A stretch of DNA of 64,000 bases from Schistosoma mansoni (GCF_000237925.1 NW_017386160.1:1-64000); one strand, 5' to 3'; positions 9,057 to 18,278 are shown, counted from the first letter of the stretch. Program-made: numbers and translations. Notes: generated from the letters alone by a model not told the origin.

Positions 9057-11447
9057 TCTTAATGTAGTTGATCCAAAAGAAGGTGATGCTCATCCAGTTG
9101 GTGCATTACCAGTTGGTACAATCATTAGTCAATTTGAAATAAAACCTGGTCAAGGTGCTTTATTTTGTCGTACAGCAGGATCTAGTGCAACAATATTTCG
9201 ACGAGGAAAATATGTTGGTACAAAATTAAATGATGATTTAAATTTAACATCTTCAACTAATGAACTAGGAGATGAATATGTTGTATTTGTTAGAACAAAT
9301 GGAAAACGTAAAATTTATCGACTTTTACCAACATGTATGTCTGTAGTTGGACAAGTTTCTAATCAAAATCATGATCAATTTAAGTAAGTTAATTGTGAAT
9401 GACTAGATTTCATATTGTTGATAATCATGTAGTATTTTCATAATTGAAATCATGAGTTAATTGAAGCTAGACCACCATGGAAAACCTGGAAGCACTGAAC
9501 GACCTTTTCGTCCTATTATGGGGCTCCTCATTAGTGCACAGCCACGATCCTGCTTCGAGAGATTCGGTAAAGTGCTCTGGCGCGAGACTAGTAGGTCCTT
9601 GGTTCGAATCTTGCGAGGCAGGATCGTGGATGTGCACTTCTGAGGAGTCCCATAATAGGACGAAAAGGTCATTCAGTGCTTCCAAGTTTTCCATGGTGGT
9701 CTAACTTCAATTAACTCATGATTTCAACTATGAAAATACTGAAATCTCCACAAACCCCTTTCTAATCATGTAAAATTTTCATCGTTTGATGTTTGTGTTA
9801 AGTGTCAACATATTTTAAATGCGTTTGGGTCTTCTTTTTTTGGGGGGGGAATGGGTACAGGTACATATTCTTTAAATTCTATAGTGTTATTGATAATCAC
9901 ACTGTCATTTTAAACTGTATCGTGTCAAATAAATTTTATTTTCAGTGATTGTTGTAGTGTGGTCTACTTATATCCTCATAAGTAGTATATGATGTATTTT
10001 GGCAGAAGACCGATAAGGAAAGAACTTAAATGAAGCGTAATTGGTAGGAAAATGCATATATAATGAAATTAGAGAAGATGGATTGATATTTACAGAAGGA
10101 ACAGTGAAAATTGAGACAATTGATTGTTATTTTGCAAGTTAACTGTTTGCTGTATGGTTATCAGATCTTAGTAAGATAGTTTGAAATTTGTGCTTAAATA
10201 AATCCGATTGTCCCCCACTACAGTAGAACTAAGACTCTTTCAATTAGACTCTTTCAATTCACTTACATAGAGAAACTTTTTAAGTTTATTTAGAGGTTTA
10301 CGCTACACGCTTAGTATTATTATAGATGTATAAAGGTAATTGACAAGTAGTTTTACACATTGTTTGGGCTTTTAATTGAGGTTAATACTTTCTGCTACAT
10401 GGATTCAATTTGTTTATTACTGTGAGAAGTGGCGTAAAGTATTTAATTGTTGGACAATGTGATATTTTGTTTATTTATTTATTTAAACACAAATATTGGA
10501 ACAAAGGGGCACCAGATATATATGCGCCGCACAAAACTCATTTGATTTGTGTGAGGGTTGTGCCCGGGTGCCCAAACCTAGGCAGGTGGTTCTTTTAGGG
10601 GACCACACCCGAAGCCTTTGACATATAAAGGCCTGATCCACAAGGCAGTGGAGCATTGTGAGGAGATGCAGTCCCATGATAACCAGTGACCAACGATTGA
10701 TTCATACACCATTTGTTCCTTCAGGATACTGGAGCCCATTTCTACCATTGGTTTAGAATGGGGGTTTTCCAACTCCTCTAAGTGGACTCTCCGTGTCCAC
10801 CAACTCGGTTAAAGCGCCGGACATTCGCTTTTCCTTCTCTCGATTTCGTAAACAACACTCCTAGTGCGAGAAGGCAGTGAGTAGGACTTCCCTGGCAGAG
10901 GCTATATACGCGTGGCCATGTGAGAGAATTTGGAGAGGGAGAGCAGACTCTCCCCACTCTTTGCCGTACCAGGGCATTTGGGGGCTGAGCGCGATTTGGA
11001 AGTGCCGAGTTTTGTTTGTAATAACTAAAGTTTTTTTCAAATAAATCATTAGATTGTAAGATATTGCACGTTTACCACTAATATCATATTTATTTATCTC
11101 TTTTCGATTTATATATGTATAGATTTCGTAAATTCGGTGAAAAGAAATGGAGAGGAATTAAACAACGCAGTGGATTGTGGCAGCGTAAAACAGGAAGATT
11201 TGGTCGGAAAATACGACCGATCGGTCCACCTGTTGATCTTGTATCAAGTAAAAGTTCACCAGACTATTTTAGATTAAAATGTTCTTATCCTGGTCGATCA
11301 GATTTCACCATACGTAAGGAACAAGAAATGTATGAAGCTTTACATTCAAGAAATATACCAAGACCAAAACCCATTCCTGGACGTTACAATGCATTGCCTG
11401 ACAAAATGCGACGATATCGTTGGTGTTCTTGGTCATCTGTACGATAA
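2475..11447 (+). CDS. MRPL2: Mitochondrial large ribosomal subunit protein uL2m, five visible exons, 5' end missing
   Basis: uL2 is a core RNA-binding protein of the mitochondrial large ribosomal subunit, next to the peptidyl-transferase centre. Exons 2475-2656, 5117-5232, 6494-6629, 9068-9383 and 11123-11447 join in frame at GT/AG sites and give 357 codons before TAA. Seen in order: YTVDAMPLVRTGGRGPDG (N-terminal RNA-binding region), KRWIIATVNMKPGD, GDAHPVGALPVGT, GRKIRP. These match animal MRPL2 along its length (human about 305 aa). The start codon was not found: exon 2475 begins at the third base of a codon, so at least one upstream exon is expected. Introns of 1.3-2.5 kb hold family A, SINE, LTR and RTE copies. 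The 3' end converges on METTL5, 160 bp away. Confidence 0.93.
2930..3323 (-). mobile_element. Family A retroposon, copy 2 (lacks 3' tail)
   Basis: Reverse-orientation copy in MRPL2 intron 1. It keeps the fixed 5' end (GCGCATCCGGGGGC on the + strand) and the CAGTGGAGCATCGTGAAG section but lacks the TAAA tail. Confidence 0.75.
3600..3915 (-). mobile_element. SINE-1, copy with deleted hammerhead core
   Basis: tRNA-headed SINE in MRPL2 intron 1, minus strand. GAAACGGCCGTCCAGTGC, the 3' half of the hammerhead, is kept. The 5' half is cut: CTGA is followed directly by ATGGGAC, so stem II and the GA core are gone. The flank at about 3840-3915 resembles the 5' module seen beside SINE-1 at 51200-51330 and 53100-53220. 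Confidence 0.7.
3916..4376. other. Intronic AT-rich DNA
   Basis: Part of MRPL2 intron 1. I see no coding frame or repeat that recurs in the window. Confidence 0.4.
4377..4477 (+). repeat. Minisatellite of 30-31 bp units
   Basis: Units start with GTTATG at 4377, 4407, 4438 and 4469. Each continues TTGA.C.AGG.CGTCGC.AATT with substitutions. About 3.3 units; a local tandem array at the edge of an LTR-B copy. Confidence 0.7.
4565..4950 (-). mobile_element. LTR-like repeat family B, copy 2
   Basis: The minus strand begins TGTTATGTAG at 4950 and shares GGTCAAAATAAAGCTTA and AACACCAATAGCAGCCTC (+ strand) with the copies at 0.3, 34.6 and 41.4 kb. The downstream (U5-like) end has diverged. Probable solo LTR in MRPL2 intron 1. 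Confidence 0.6.
5117..5232 (+). CDS. MRPL2: MRPL2 exon b
   Basis: It starts after TTTAG and ends TTACAG before GTAAGT. It encodes KIQLKHVTTGLNRPWFMVD and the next 19 residues, corresponding to the G.R..H..GG...YR.ID region of uL2m. Confidence 0.93.
5744..6256 (-). mobile_element. Family A retroposon, copy 3
   Basis: Near full-length reverse copy in MRPL2 intron 2, running from the AT-rich tail (ATTTGAACACATAAATATTG on +) to the 5' end near CATACCAGGGCACTTGG. Confidence 0.75.
6494..6629 (+). CDS. MRPL2: MRPL2 exon c
   Basis: It follows TTCTTAG and ends CCAG before GTAAAA (phase 1). It encodes the HPFIALVASGEVKRWIIA block, the best conserved part of the N-terminal half. Confidence 0.93.
7060..7560 (+). 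pseudogene. RTE/SR2-like reverse transcriptase fragment
   Basis: In MRPL2 intron 3. Reads QADFRPGRNCIDHIFT, then (after a frame break near 7200) KAAFDSVNRDVL, SSGVQQGCPLSPFLF and ILKYADKI. These are RT motifs of RTE-clade LINEs. The catalytic YADD is YADK here, a stop follows IAYS, and a short deletion removes the LDL before KAAFD. Clearly inactive. Confidence 0.85.
8369..8568. other. Assembly gap (200 N)
   Basis: Fixed-length N run. True length unknown. Confidence 1.
8648..8695 (+). ncRNA. Hammerhead-like motif, GAAG variant (SINE-2)
   Basis: Stem I strands GTCTAG and CTGGAT can pair with one G.U. CTGACGA is intact and stem II is GTCT/GGAC. The 3' core reads GAAG instead of GAAA, and stem III is lengthened (GTGTCGCGCGTC). 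The change affects the usual A15.1-U16.1 pair, so activity is doubtful. Confidence 0.55.
9026..9052. repeat. (TA)n microsatellite
   Basis: About 13 TA units ending 14 nt before the AG acceptor of MRPL2 exon d. Confidence 0.95.
9068..9383 (+). CDS. MRPL2: MRPL2 exon d
   Basis: It starts after AATGTAG, 14 nt beyond a (TA)n tract, and ends TTTAA before GTAAGT (phase 2). It encodes GDAHPVGALPVGTII, then the SH3-like barrel part of uL2 with KRKIYRLLPTCMSVVGQVSN. Confidence 0.95.
9431..9740. mobile_element. SINE-1 head-to-head inverted repeat
   Basis: Arms 9431-9566 and 9605-9740 are near-perfect reverse complements about centre 9585.5, with a loop of about 38 nt. The right arm is a forward SINE-1 (TTGGTTCGAATCTTGCGAGG, CTGAGGAGTCCC, GAAA, CAGTGC); the left arm is its inverse. 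Long similar reading frames on both strands come from this symmetry and are not genes. Hammerhead cores in both arms are altered (ATGAGGA with GTT on the left; a GAAAAGGTCATT stem III on the right). Confidence 0.85.
9741..10473. other. MRPL2 intron 4, unassigned part
   Basis: AT-rich intron with a G9 run near 9843. No coding or recurring repeat seen. Confidence 0.4.
10474..10995 (-). mobile_element. Family A retroposon, copy 4 (near full length)
   Basis: Reverse copy in MRPL2 intron 4, from TTATTTATTTAAACAC (tail) to CAGGGCATTTGGGGGC (fixed 5' end). One of the best kept copies. Confidence 0.8.
11123..11447 (+). CDS. MRPL2: MRPL2 terminal exon
   Basis: It starts after GTATAG and runs to TAA at 11445-11447. 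It encodes KKWRGIKQRSGLWQRKTG and FGRKIRPIGPP, then a C-terminal tail of about 75 residues that is longer than in vertebrate proteins. No canonical AATAAA is obvious just downstream; variant A-rich signals lie near 11570. Confidence 0.93.
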
Positions 11448-11596
11448 GGAGTACAAATGCTACAAATCTTAAAAATTTGAATGTGTTATATCTAATGGTT
11501 GATCTAGATGGTTATTAACATGCGAAATATTACATGATTTTTATCGATAATCACCTACTTTAGCTGTTTTATAAAAAGAAATAATGTGGAAGTAAA

Positions 11597-11602
11597 TTTA
11601 TT
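11597..11602 (-). promoter_or_regulatory. Poly(A) signal AATAAA of METTL5
   Basis: AATAAA on the minus strand begins six bases after the METTL5 stop codon, implying a very short 3' UTR that would end inside the 160-bp space shared with MRPL2. Confidence 0.7.
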
Positions 11603-11607
11603 CAAAT

Positions 11608-11748
11608 CTAAAACCAAGAATGAACCAAGTCAACAGCTATATCTACTGTATTATAACGATGACGCTTGTATAAACGAGGCAGATCATAGCGAAGTTCTGC
11701 AACCACTTTGCCCTGTGCCCCGGTACTCTGTATTGTATGTAGAACATG
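11608..11748 (-). CDS. METTL5: METTL5 exon 5 (terminal)
   Basis: Acceptor ACTATATAG. Encodes HVLHTIQSTGAQGK and ELRYDLPRLYKRH, ending SWF and TAG at 11610-11608. Confidence 0.95.
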   Translation of the reverse strand, partial: HVLHTIQSTGAQGKVVAELRYDLPRLYKRHRYNTVDIAVDLVHSWF

Positions 11749-13019
11749 CTATATAGTTATTAAAAAAAAGTAGACACGAATGAGCAAGTATTTTGACTCA
11801 TAGCAATTATAAAACAACATAGTAAACCGTTGATCGATGCACACTTCAGTAAATAGTTCCTAAACAATATTTTTGCTATTCGAGGTGTACCTACTACATC
11901 AACCAACACGTAATAAGAATTAAGTGACTAGTTTTCAAAAGACCCTTTATAAAGCATGCTAGGGTTTATAAAATGCGGTTAAAATGTTCCGAACACTTGG
12001 TTATGTAATGCAAGTACCGTATAGGTAATTGATACGCCATGAAATAGCTTGTGGCTTTAGTTTGTACACTATATCACTCATACAGTCACTAACTTTTATT
12101 TCTCGCTAAACAATATAACTGAGCTTCATTCATTAATTGGCAAGTTTCCACTAGGCTAATTAACTGAGTGTTAGTTTAGTCGTTAAGAGTTAACTCAAAA
12201 ATAGCATACTCTTTGAGACCGACAACCGGTTTTTGCTAACAGTTATGAAGTAGTGTAACTCAGAAAATTAGCGTCAGCTAAATCTTCGCAAAAACCTGTT
12301 TGTTAAAATTCACACGCCACTAGCTTTTATTCACAGTCAACGATCTAGTAGAACCTTCCCTATACATATTTTATAACTTAAAACTCATTATACTTACGTT
12401 TCGTGTAGTGGTTTTATGAAGTGAATATACATGTAAATGGGCAATGGACAGCGCAGCACGTAGGAACGCCATGTCAATACCTGAAAAAATAAGATCGATG
12501 TGTCTGTAAGACGTCACCATTATTTTTTGGGTTAGTGCCAAAAGGTGGATTTAAGATAACTGTATCCACAAATTTGTTGTTGTTCTCATGAAAGAGCCGT
12601 ACTACATCACACAAAGTGACGTCAATATTTTCATCTAGCATTTCACATGTTTCTAGGTTTGATTGGAACTGATTTACAGCATCCTCATCAATTTCGAACC
12701 CAAGTACACAACTGATATCTATTATTAAGGTTGAAGGGTTGTCAGTCTCCTACCTAGCTCCAAGGAGTTTAGCACCAATAGACAACATTCCAGTACCACA
12801 TCCAAGATCGGCTACAGACATCCCTTCCAATGCATTATCTGTCATTTGAATATTAAACAAGATGTCCGCTAAACAAATGGTAGATTACTTATAGTATTTC
12901 ATCAACTAACCTGCAACTTGCGCTGAGGTACAGTACTGTTCAAACTCAAGTTTTGGGTTTTGAAATGTCTTAACATTTTCCAGCTGATGGTGTAGTTTTT
13001 TCCGACTTAGTGTGGGCAT
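11608..13019 (-). CDS. METTL5: 18S rRNA N6-adenosine methyltransferase METTL5, complete, five exons
   Basis: METTL5, with its partner TRMT112, puts m6A on one adenosine of 18S rRNA, using S-adenosylmethionine. Exons 12911-13019, 12754-12868, 12518-12711, 12398-12480 and 11608-11748 (read on the minus strand) join in frame and give 213 aa (human 209). Seen: the start MPTLSRKKLHHQLE; the SAM-binding motif VADLGCGTGMLSIGAKLLGA (residues about 58-77); the acidic loop GFEIDEDA; the adenine-methyltransferase motif NPPFGT; IDMAFLRAALSIA; and the C-terminal VVAELRYDLPRLYKRHRYN. All expected catalytic motifs are intact. The first three introns are tiny (42, 42 and 37 nt); the last is 649 nt. The gene is tail-to-tail with MRPL2. 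Confidence 0.96.
11749..12397 (-). other. METTL5 intron 4
   Basis: 649-nt intron, the only large one in the gene. No repeat family from this window recognised inside it. Confidence 0.8.
12398..12480 (-). CDS. METTL5: METTL5 exon 4
   Basis: 37-nt intron upstream with acceptor TTTTTCAG. Encodes IDMAFLRAALSIA and HVYSLHKTTTRN. Donor GTAAGT, phase 0. Confidence 0.95.
12518..12711 (-). CDS. METTL5: METTL5 exon 3 (catalytic NPPF)
   Basis: The acceptor is ATATCAG; the ATAG seven bases upstream would break the frame. Encodes CVLGFEIDEDA and VILNPPFGTNPKNN. Donor GTGACG. Confidence 0.95.
12754..12868 (-). CDS. METTL5: METTL5 exon 2 (SAM-binding motif)
   Basis: 42-nt intron upstream with acceptor TTGTTTAG. 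Encodes ADILFNIQ and DLGCGTGMLSIG. Ends GCTAG before GTAGGA (phase 2). Confidence 0.95.
12911..13019 (-). CDS. METTL5: METTL5 exon 1
   Basis: Start ATG at 13019-13017. The exon ends GTTGCAG before GTTAGT (phase 1) and encodes NPKLEFEQYCTS, aligned to the KPKLLLEQYPT block of vertebrate METTL5. Confidence 0.95.
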
Positions 13020-13512
13020 ACCACCAAGTGATAATTTCTCCGAAACGTTACCTATAAAAATAGTATTTACTATTGTGTACTAGATAAGACAAACAACTAG
13101 TGAAATCTAGAAAACAACAAAAATCTAATGTCACGTTATTTATACCATGAGTAGGTTTGCGGAGATACGCTAAACGTCTAACCAAACAGATGAACAAGTT
13201 CTTTATGTATGAAGGGAATTGGGAATTCAGCCACTGGTTGCTATCAGTCCAAAACTACTTACCGAGACTAGGAATCCAAATAGGACATCGATATCAAACG
13301 AGAAGCAGTTAGTTTATGATTGCTAGTGACTATTATCCTACTTTGGCAGAACTGGGAAGTGAAAGTATTCCACTATTTAAGAAGAAGAAAGTGGAATAGC
13401 GTATAAAGACACCGCCAATGCCTAAACCTCATCACCGTATTTAGGTTGTATTTTTCAGACAAGTGACCGATAATTCGAGAGAAAGCTTGACCTAATGATT
13501 CAGTGCTTATTA
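13020..13512. other. METTL5 upstream region
   Basis: Likely 5' UTR and promoter of METTL5 on the minus strand. No TATA box or other site I would defend; no coding frame. Confidence 0.35.
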
Positions 13513-13905
13513 GGAATTATTTATCTAAACACACAAACATTGGTACAAGGAGGCAAAAATTACATACACGCCACACAAATCATTCGATTTGTGTGAGGGC
13601 TTTCATACAGCCCACGTGCCCAAACCGAACTAGTTGGTTTTCTTAGGAGGTCACAATCGGAGACTTTAACCTAAGGGTCTAATCCACAAGGCAGTGGAGC
13701 AACGTTAGGAGATGCAATCCCATGGTAGCCGGTGACCAATAATTGGTCCATACGCCGATCGTTCCTTCAAGATCCAGGAGTCCTTGTGCACCATTAGTTC
13801 GGAATTAGGATTTTTCAACTCCTCTAGGTAGACACTACGAATCCATAAACCTGGTTAAAGCGCCGGGCATTCGCTCTTCGTTCTCTTAATTTTGTACGCA
13901 ACACT
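13513..13905 (-). mobile_element. Family A retroposon, copy 5 (5'-truncated), left arm of palindrome
   Basis: Reverse copy from the tail (TTATTTATCTAAACACACAA) to ACGCAACACTC. It lacks the outer 140 bp of the 5' end, and the forward copy at 13908 follows at once, head to head. Confidence 0.75.
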
Positions 13906-13907
13906 CC

Positions 13908-14400
13908 CGCCCCCAAATGCCCTGGTACGGCCGAGAGTGGGGAGAGTACGCTCTCCCTCTCCAAATTCTCTCACATGTCCACACGTATATAGCCTCTGCC
14001 AGGGAAGTCCTACTCACTGCCTTCTTGCACCACGAGTGTTGTTTACGAAATCGAAAGGACAAAAAGCGAATGTCCGGTGCTTTAACCGGGAAGTTGGAAA
14101 ACCCTGATTCCGAAACAATGGTAGAAATGGGCTCCAGTATCCTGAAGGAACAATTGGCGTATGAACCAAGTATTGGTCACCGGCTACCATGAGACTGCAT
14201 CTCCTAACGTTGCTCCACTGCCTTGTGGATTGGACTTTTAGATCAAAGGCTCGGGGTGTGGCCTCTTAAGAAAACCACCTGATTCACTTCAGACAACCAG
14301 GCAGTATTAAAGCCCACACACAAATCAAATGAGATTTGTGTGGCGCATATATATATCTGGTGCCCCTTTATACCAACATTTATATGTTTAAATAAATAAA
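13908..14400 (+). mobile_element. Family A retroposon, copy 6 (near full length), right arm of palindrome
   Basis: Forward copy starting at the fixed 5' end (GCCCCCAAATGCCCTGGTAC) and ending TTTAAATAAATAAAATAATA. Head-to-head with copy 5. Confidence 0.8.
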
Positions 14401-14404
14401 ATAA

Positions 14405-14540
14405 TAATAACCTCCGCCGCGAAAATTTAGTGAGTAGGACTTCCCTGATAGTGGTTGTATGCACGTCGCCATGTGAGAGCATTTCGAGAGGAAGAGCGGA
14501 CTTTTCCCATCCTCGGCCGTACCAAGGCATTTGGGGGCGC
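14405..14540 (-). mobile_element. Family A 5' fragment
   Basis: Reverse fragment holding only the 5' 135 bp (GAGTAGGACTTCCCTGATAG to AAGGCATTTGGGGGCG). It closely matches the corresponding part of copies 2 and 3, so it belongs to that subfamily and not to its neighbour copy 6. Confidence 0.7.
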
Positions 14541-15591
14541 TTATTAGCAATGGTCTATACTTACTGGAATCTAACAAATCGAGTGGTCAAGAGAACACTG
14601 ATTCTCTAATAGCCCCAATTACCAGACATGTACACTGCACCTAGAGATTTTATTTGAACTGCCACTGAATCAGTCAGATGTCATCATAATCTACTCGACC
14701 GTCAAAACCATAAGTACTACGTAGTGCAAATAGAACGCACAAGCTGATTTCACTTAGCCTACGGCCTTCCGAAGTTTGCATCCAATTTTATAAAACTTTC
14801 AGTACAGAATAATGTCTTAGTATCACCATATTTACTCCTAAAGCATTAGTTATAACTACTGAAGCTATAGCTCCATGATCGGGAAAAACTCAAGAGTTTT
14901 TGGGATTTTTCCGAAACACGTGTTTCGGAAAAATCCAATGTACATTGGAATATCTGGAAAAACCCCAGACAAGGAGTTATTTCGAAAGTTTGGCTCTGGT
15001 CAGTAGATGGACATTTTCAAGGTTAAGTTAGCCCCGCTTAAAAGTTTCCATAAATTATAGTCTTACTGAAAGCTTTCGTCGCGTCTCCTTCAAATCGATG
15101 AATATTTTCTTGGGGAAAGATTTATAAAGAGACTTGCTAAGGTCGTGATCGGTCTAGAACCAGGAAGAAGAGCTTAGCACTTATATCTTATGCCCTGAGT
15201 TCATTCGCAACAAACAGGGAAAAAAACATGAACCGGATGTTATAACATTGTTATAACAGTTGTGTAAACAACATTTCAAATACACTTCTCAATAATCACC
15301 ATCATTTTCACTGCATCTCGCAAATCAACAATAATGTAATTCAATAAACCGAGAGAAAGACTCATGACCATATCTAATTTGGTTACAGATTTTAGGGCAG
15401 GCTACCTTTAGAGTAACGCTACTGTTGTATTTACGCGATCTGACAAGATAGTGTTTCGAGAAACAATATCCACTTGTTTATTTTGCTCTGAAGTCTTGTT
15501 GCTAAAGTTAGTAGTGGATGTGTAGGACATATTGAGTATATTGGTAAGAATTAATCGGTTGTTTTCAGCGGGGCTTTGTTCTGTTCTTATG
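14541..15591. other. Unassigned, with a perfect palindrome
   Basis: No gene seen. It contains the 34-bp perfect palindrome listed separately. Confidence 0.4.
14903..14936. repeat. 34-bp perfect palindrome centred on CACGTG
   Basis: Two exact 17-base arms (GGATTTTTCCGAAACAC and its reverse complement) with no spacer, centre 14919/14920. The middle is a CACGTG E-box hexamer. Confidence 0.9.
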
Positions 15592-16976
15592 TTACTTCCT
15601 TCGGTACAGTTTTACTACATTTTCGGAGTACGTAATAGAAACATGGTTCAAATGGTTCAAATGGATGATTTGGCACGAATCAATAGTACTCCATAGATTC
15701 TGCAGTATCTTAACGGTAGTGAGCCCATCTGCCACACAAATTACATTCAACTTCCAAGTCACTGGCTTTACTCGGTAACGAGAATGCCATACAATTCCCA
15801 TTAATGTGTAACTGGAAGTTTCGGACACCACTTCCTCTGGTTTCTTCTTTACTTACTGGTCTCGCTATGAGCAGGAATATGGATAGGCGTTTCATTCTGA
15901 TTACTGAGTACGCGATTTAGTTTCAGGGTTCTAATCAAGTGACCCGTGTCACACATATTACTCTGGGGTGACATAGTTGGTTTTCTTACAAACCTGTAGC
16001 TAAGTACAGGGCTTTTCAACTCATTTTGAACGATTTCTTCAAGACCTCTACTAGACGTCCTTCTAATTATGGTATAATTGCTGATGCCAACGCTATTTCC
16101 GTGCACGTTAATGAGAGGACTAAAAGGTGGAATTTGAAACAATTCAAAGTGGAATTACGAAAGATGTAAATATCCGGAAAGGAAAATACTTCAGATGAGT
16201 GAAAATATGTTACAGAAATATATGACCAAAAAAGACACCACAAGTTTCAACGTTACGTTCGACCGTCCTAGCAAGTAATATCGCATGGATCTAGTAACTT
16301 TCCCAAAAGTACAGTGTGTGCAACGTATATCCGAAAGACCTAGACAACAAGCTTGAAGGTTGTGAAAGGTGACTGCAATAGTTCTGAGTATAAATTAATG
16401 TACATAAAGAAGCGAAATAACAGATAAATAACGATGTTTTCCAAGAAAACTACTTGAAGGGGCTTTCAAAGTATCTCTTCTGTTATGGTCAAAAACACGA
16501 AACGTTTGTGTCTCGGTTGTATGTACGTCTAAATGGCCTTATGAACAGAAGCTCTTTGAGAGCCCGTATAACAGCCAACAAACCTATCTACATATATAAA
16601 GAGAATAAGAGTGACGTCGGGTGGCGTCCCAGAAGTTTGTTTAGGTAGTATTATGAGATTTTCAAAGAGAGACGTTTTGACAAAGCTCGGGCATTCTACG
16701 AGTACATTAGCACTATATATGCCACCGAAATCTGCAGGATTATCGTCTAAGTTTGTGCTAGTACATGGATTTATGCTACTGGAGTAATAGACATTTCACA
16801 ATTGTTGAGTTGTCATGATGTGACTACTTAATTTGTAAGAGAGGACATGGAAGTCACGTCATAGTCTTCACTGCCTCCTCCTATCATGACAGTTAGTAAT
16901 TTGATGCTCGGAACTTGTGTAGCTTCGTTTATCAGCAGGGTGTGAACTACATTGAATTTGATGAGATAATCCATTA
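15592..16976. other. Unresolved low-coding stretch
   Basis: Several 60-100 codon frames on the minus strand (for example one holding CNLCGRWAHYR near 15720) carry no domain I can name. At 15643-15668 TGGTTCAAATGGTTCAAATG is the reverse complement of the 9-bp repeat ending the CR1-like LINE at 39.1 kb, hinting at an unrelated or eroded LINE 3' end. Confidence 0.3.
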
Positions 16977-17340
16977 TCAAGTCGGACTATACTTAGTGCA
17001 GTCGAGTGGTTGGGCTACCACCCATTGAACGTATTCAAATACCTGGAACTGTAAGGGAACAATAAGAAGCGAGAACATAGGAGTGAGCTGTCTAATATAG
17101 GCTTGTGATAGGGATGTTTTGTGTTGGAATACGACACATCTGGAAGCTTGGGTGCTCCATTCTCGTTTGCACTGACCCTGTTGGTCTCTCATCAATAACC
17201 GGTGGTAATCATCTTTCCACTGCTGTGTTAGAATGCTCAAACGCTCCCAAGTATACTTACTGTATCTCCAGTTCATTGGTAGACAACCGTGACAACAAAT
17301 CTGACTACGATCATATCAAGTTTGAACCAATATCCGGTAG
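16977..17340 (-). pseudogene. Possible BEL/Pao Pol C-terminal remnant
   Basis: The minus strand reads MNWRYSKYTWERL then QQWKDDYHRLLMR, which resembles the W.R....L...F...W..EYL..L segment after the integrase core in BEL/Pao Pol. It lies downstream of the BEL gag-protease ORF in the same orientation. If right, RT, RNase H and most of integrase have been deleted in between. Weak, motif-level evidence. Confidence 0.3.
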
Positions 17341-18278
17341 GTCTGTCTCGATCACCTTCTCCCTTCCTGGTTGTGTGAAATATTGCTATACACACTCATT
17401 TTCTTGTGAACATGGGACATGTGACAAAGACACTGAATCCACGTGAAGTTGCTTGTTAGGACGGTTAAGGATACATCTCTAATTTCAAGCATCTCTCAGT
17501 TTCTGTCGCTTTCACTATCTTCTTAAATCGTTTCACATTTCCCTTTTAATATATTGAGTAACATGCACAGGAGTAGCGTTTGCATCGGAACACACACTAC
17601 GCCTACTGCACAATAACTACATCATACTGTAACCAAGGTTGGCAGAGTAAGATGTCTAAAGTCATAGGTTAGTAATGAGTCCAAAGTCCTTGTTTCTAAC
17701 AACAGTATGAAAAGAAGGCTGGAGATGGCACCAGAAAAAGGGTCGCTGACTATTTTGTGTCATATGGGCTACTCAAGTGAACACCGAAAAAGAATTTCCC
17801 ACTACGTAGTCGGAATCATAATCCTACCTAGGTTTCTTCTACTAGTAAGATTAACAAATAAAAATGAAATAAGAGAAAATGGAGTACTGAGCTGTTCGTG
17901 CTTCCGACGGATACTTAGCAGAAACAGCACAAAAGCGATTATCACATCTCATGTTCTCAAATTAAAACCAGTTATTCGGCACTTCAATATGATTTCCGTA
18001 GTAATCATACCCACCAGTATACCAAATTCGTCCAATACAGACTCAGCCAAACACGTGACTGAAGGAGCCACAACTTCAGCTCGTGTGTCAACCGAAAGCA
18101 CCTGTTTCTAATATACTAATGACTGTTAAATGCAAGAAATAATTGTAGAATTATAGTTTACTTCGTTGTTACTACTGCTTTGATAATAGACCTTATCCTA
18201 AAATTACAGATTTCTCATCTATGAGATCCCACACGGAAGCCACATCATTGTCTACACTGACTTGTCCTACCGTGATCA
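17341..18278. other. Unassigned
   Basis: A 134-codon frame on + (17707-18111) has no recognised domain and is probably chance. On the minus strand this is where BEL/Pao RT would be expected, but I see no RT motif. Confidence 0.3.

Noticed and set aside
9457-9704. Four similar 60-75 codon frames on both strands
   Set aside because: They come from the inverted SINE-1 pair; the ATGGAAAACCTGGAAGC start is part of the SINE tail.
12712-12718. ATAG acceptor for METTL5 exon 3
   Set aside because: It puts a stop in frame soon after; the ATATCAG seven bases later restores CVLGFEIDEDA.
17105-17446. 113-codon + strand frame as a gene
   Set aside because: No domain, no splice context, and the minus strand has a better (still weak) BEL/Pao match.
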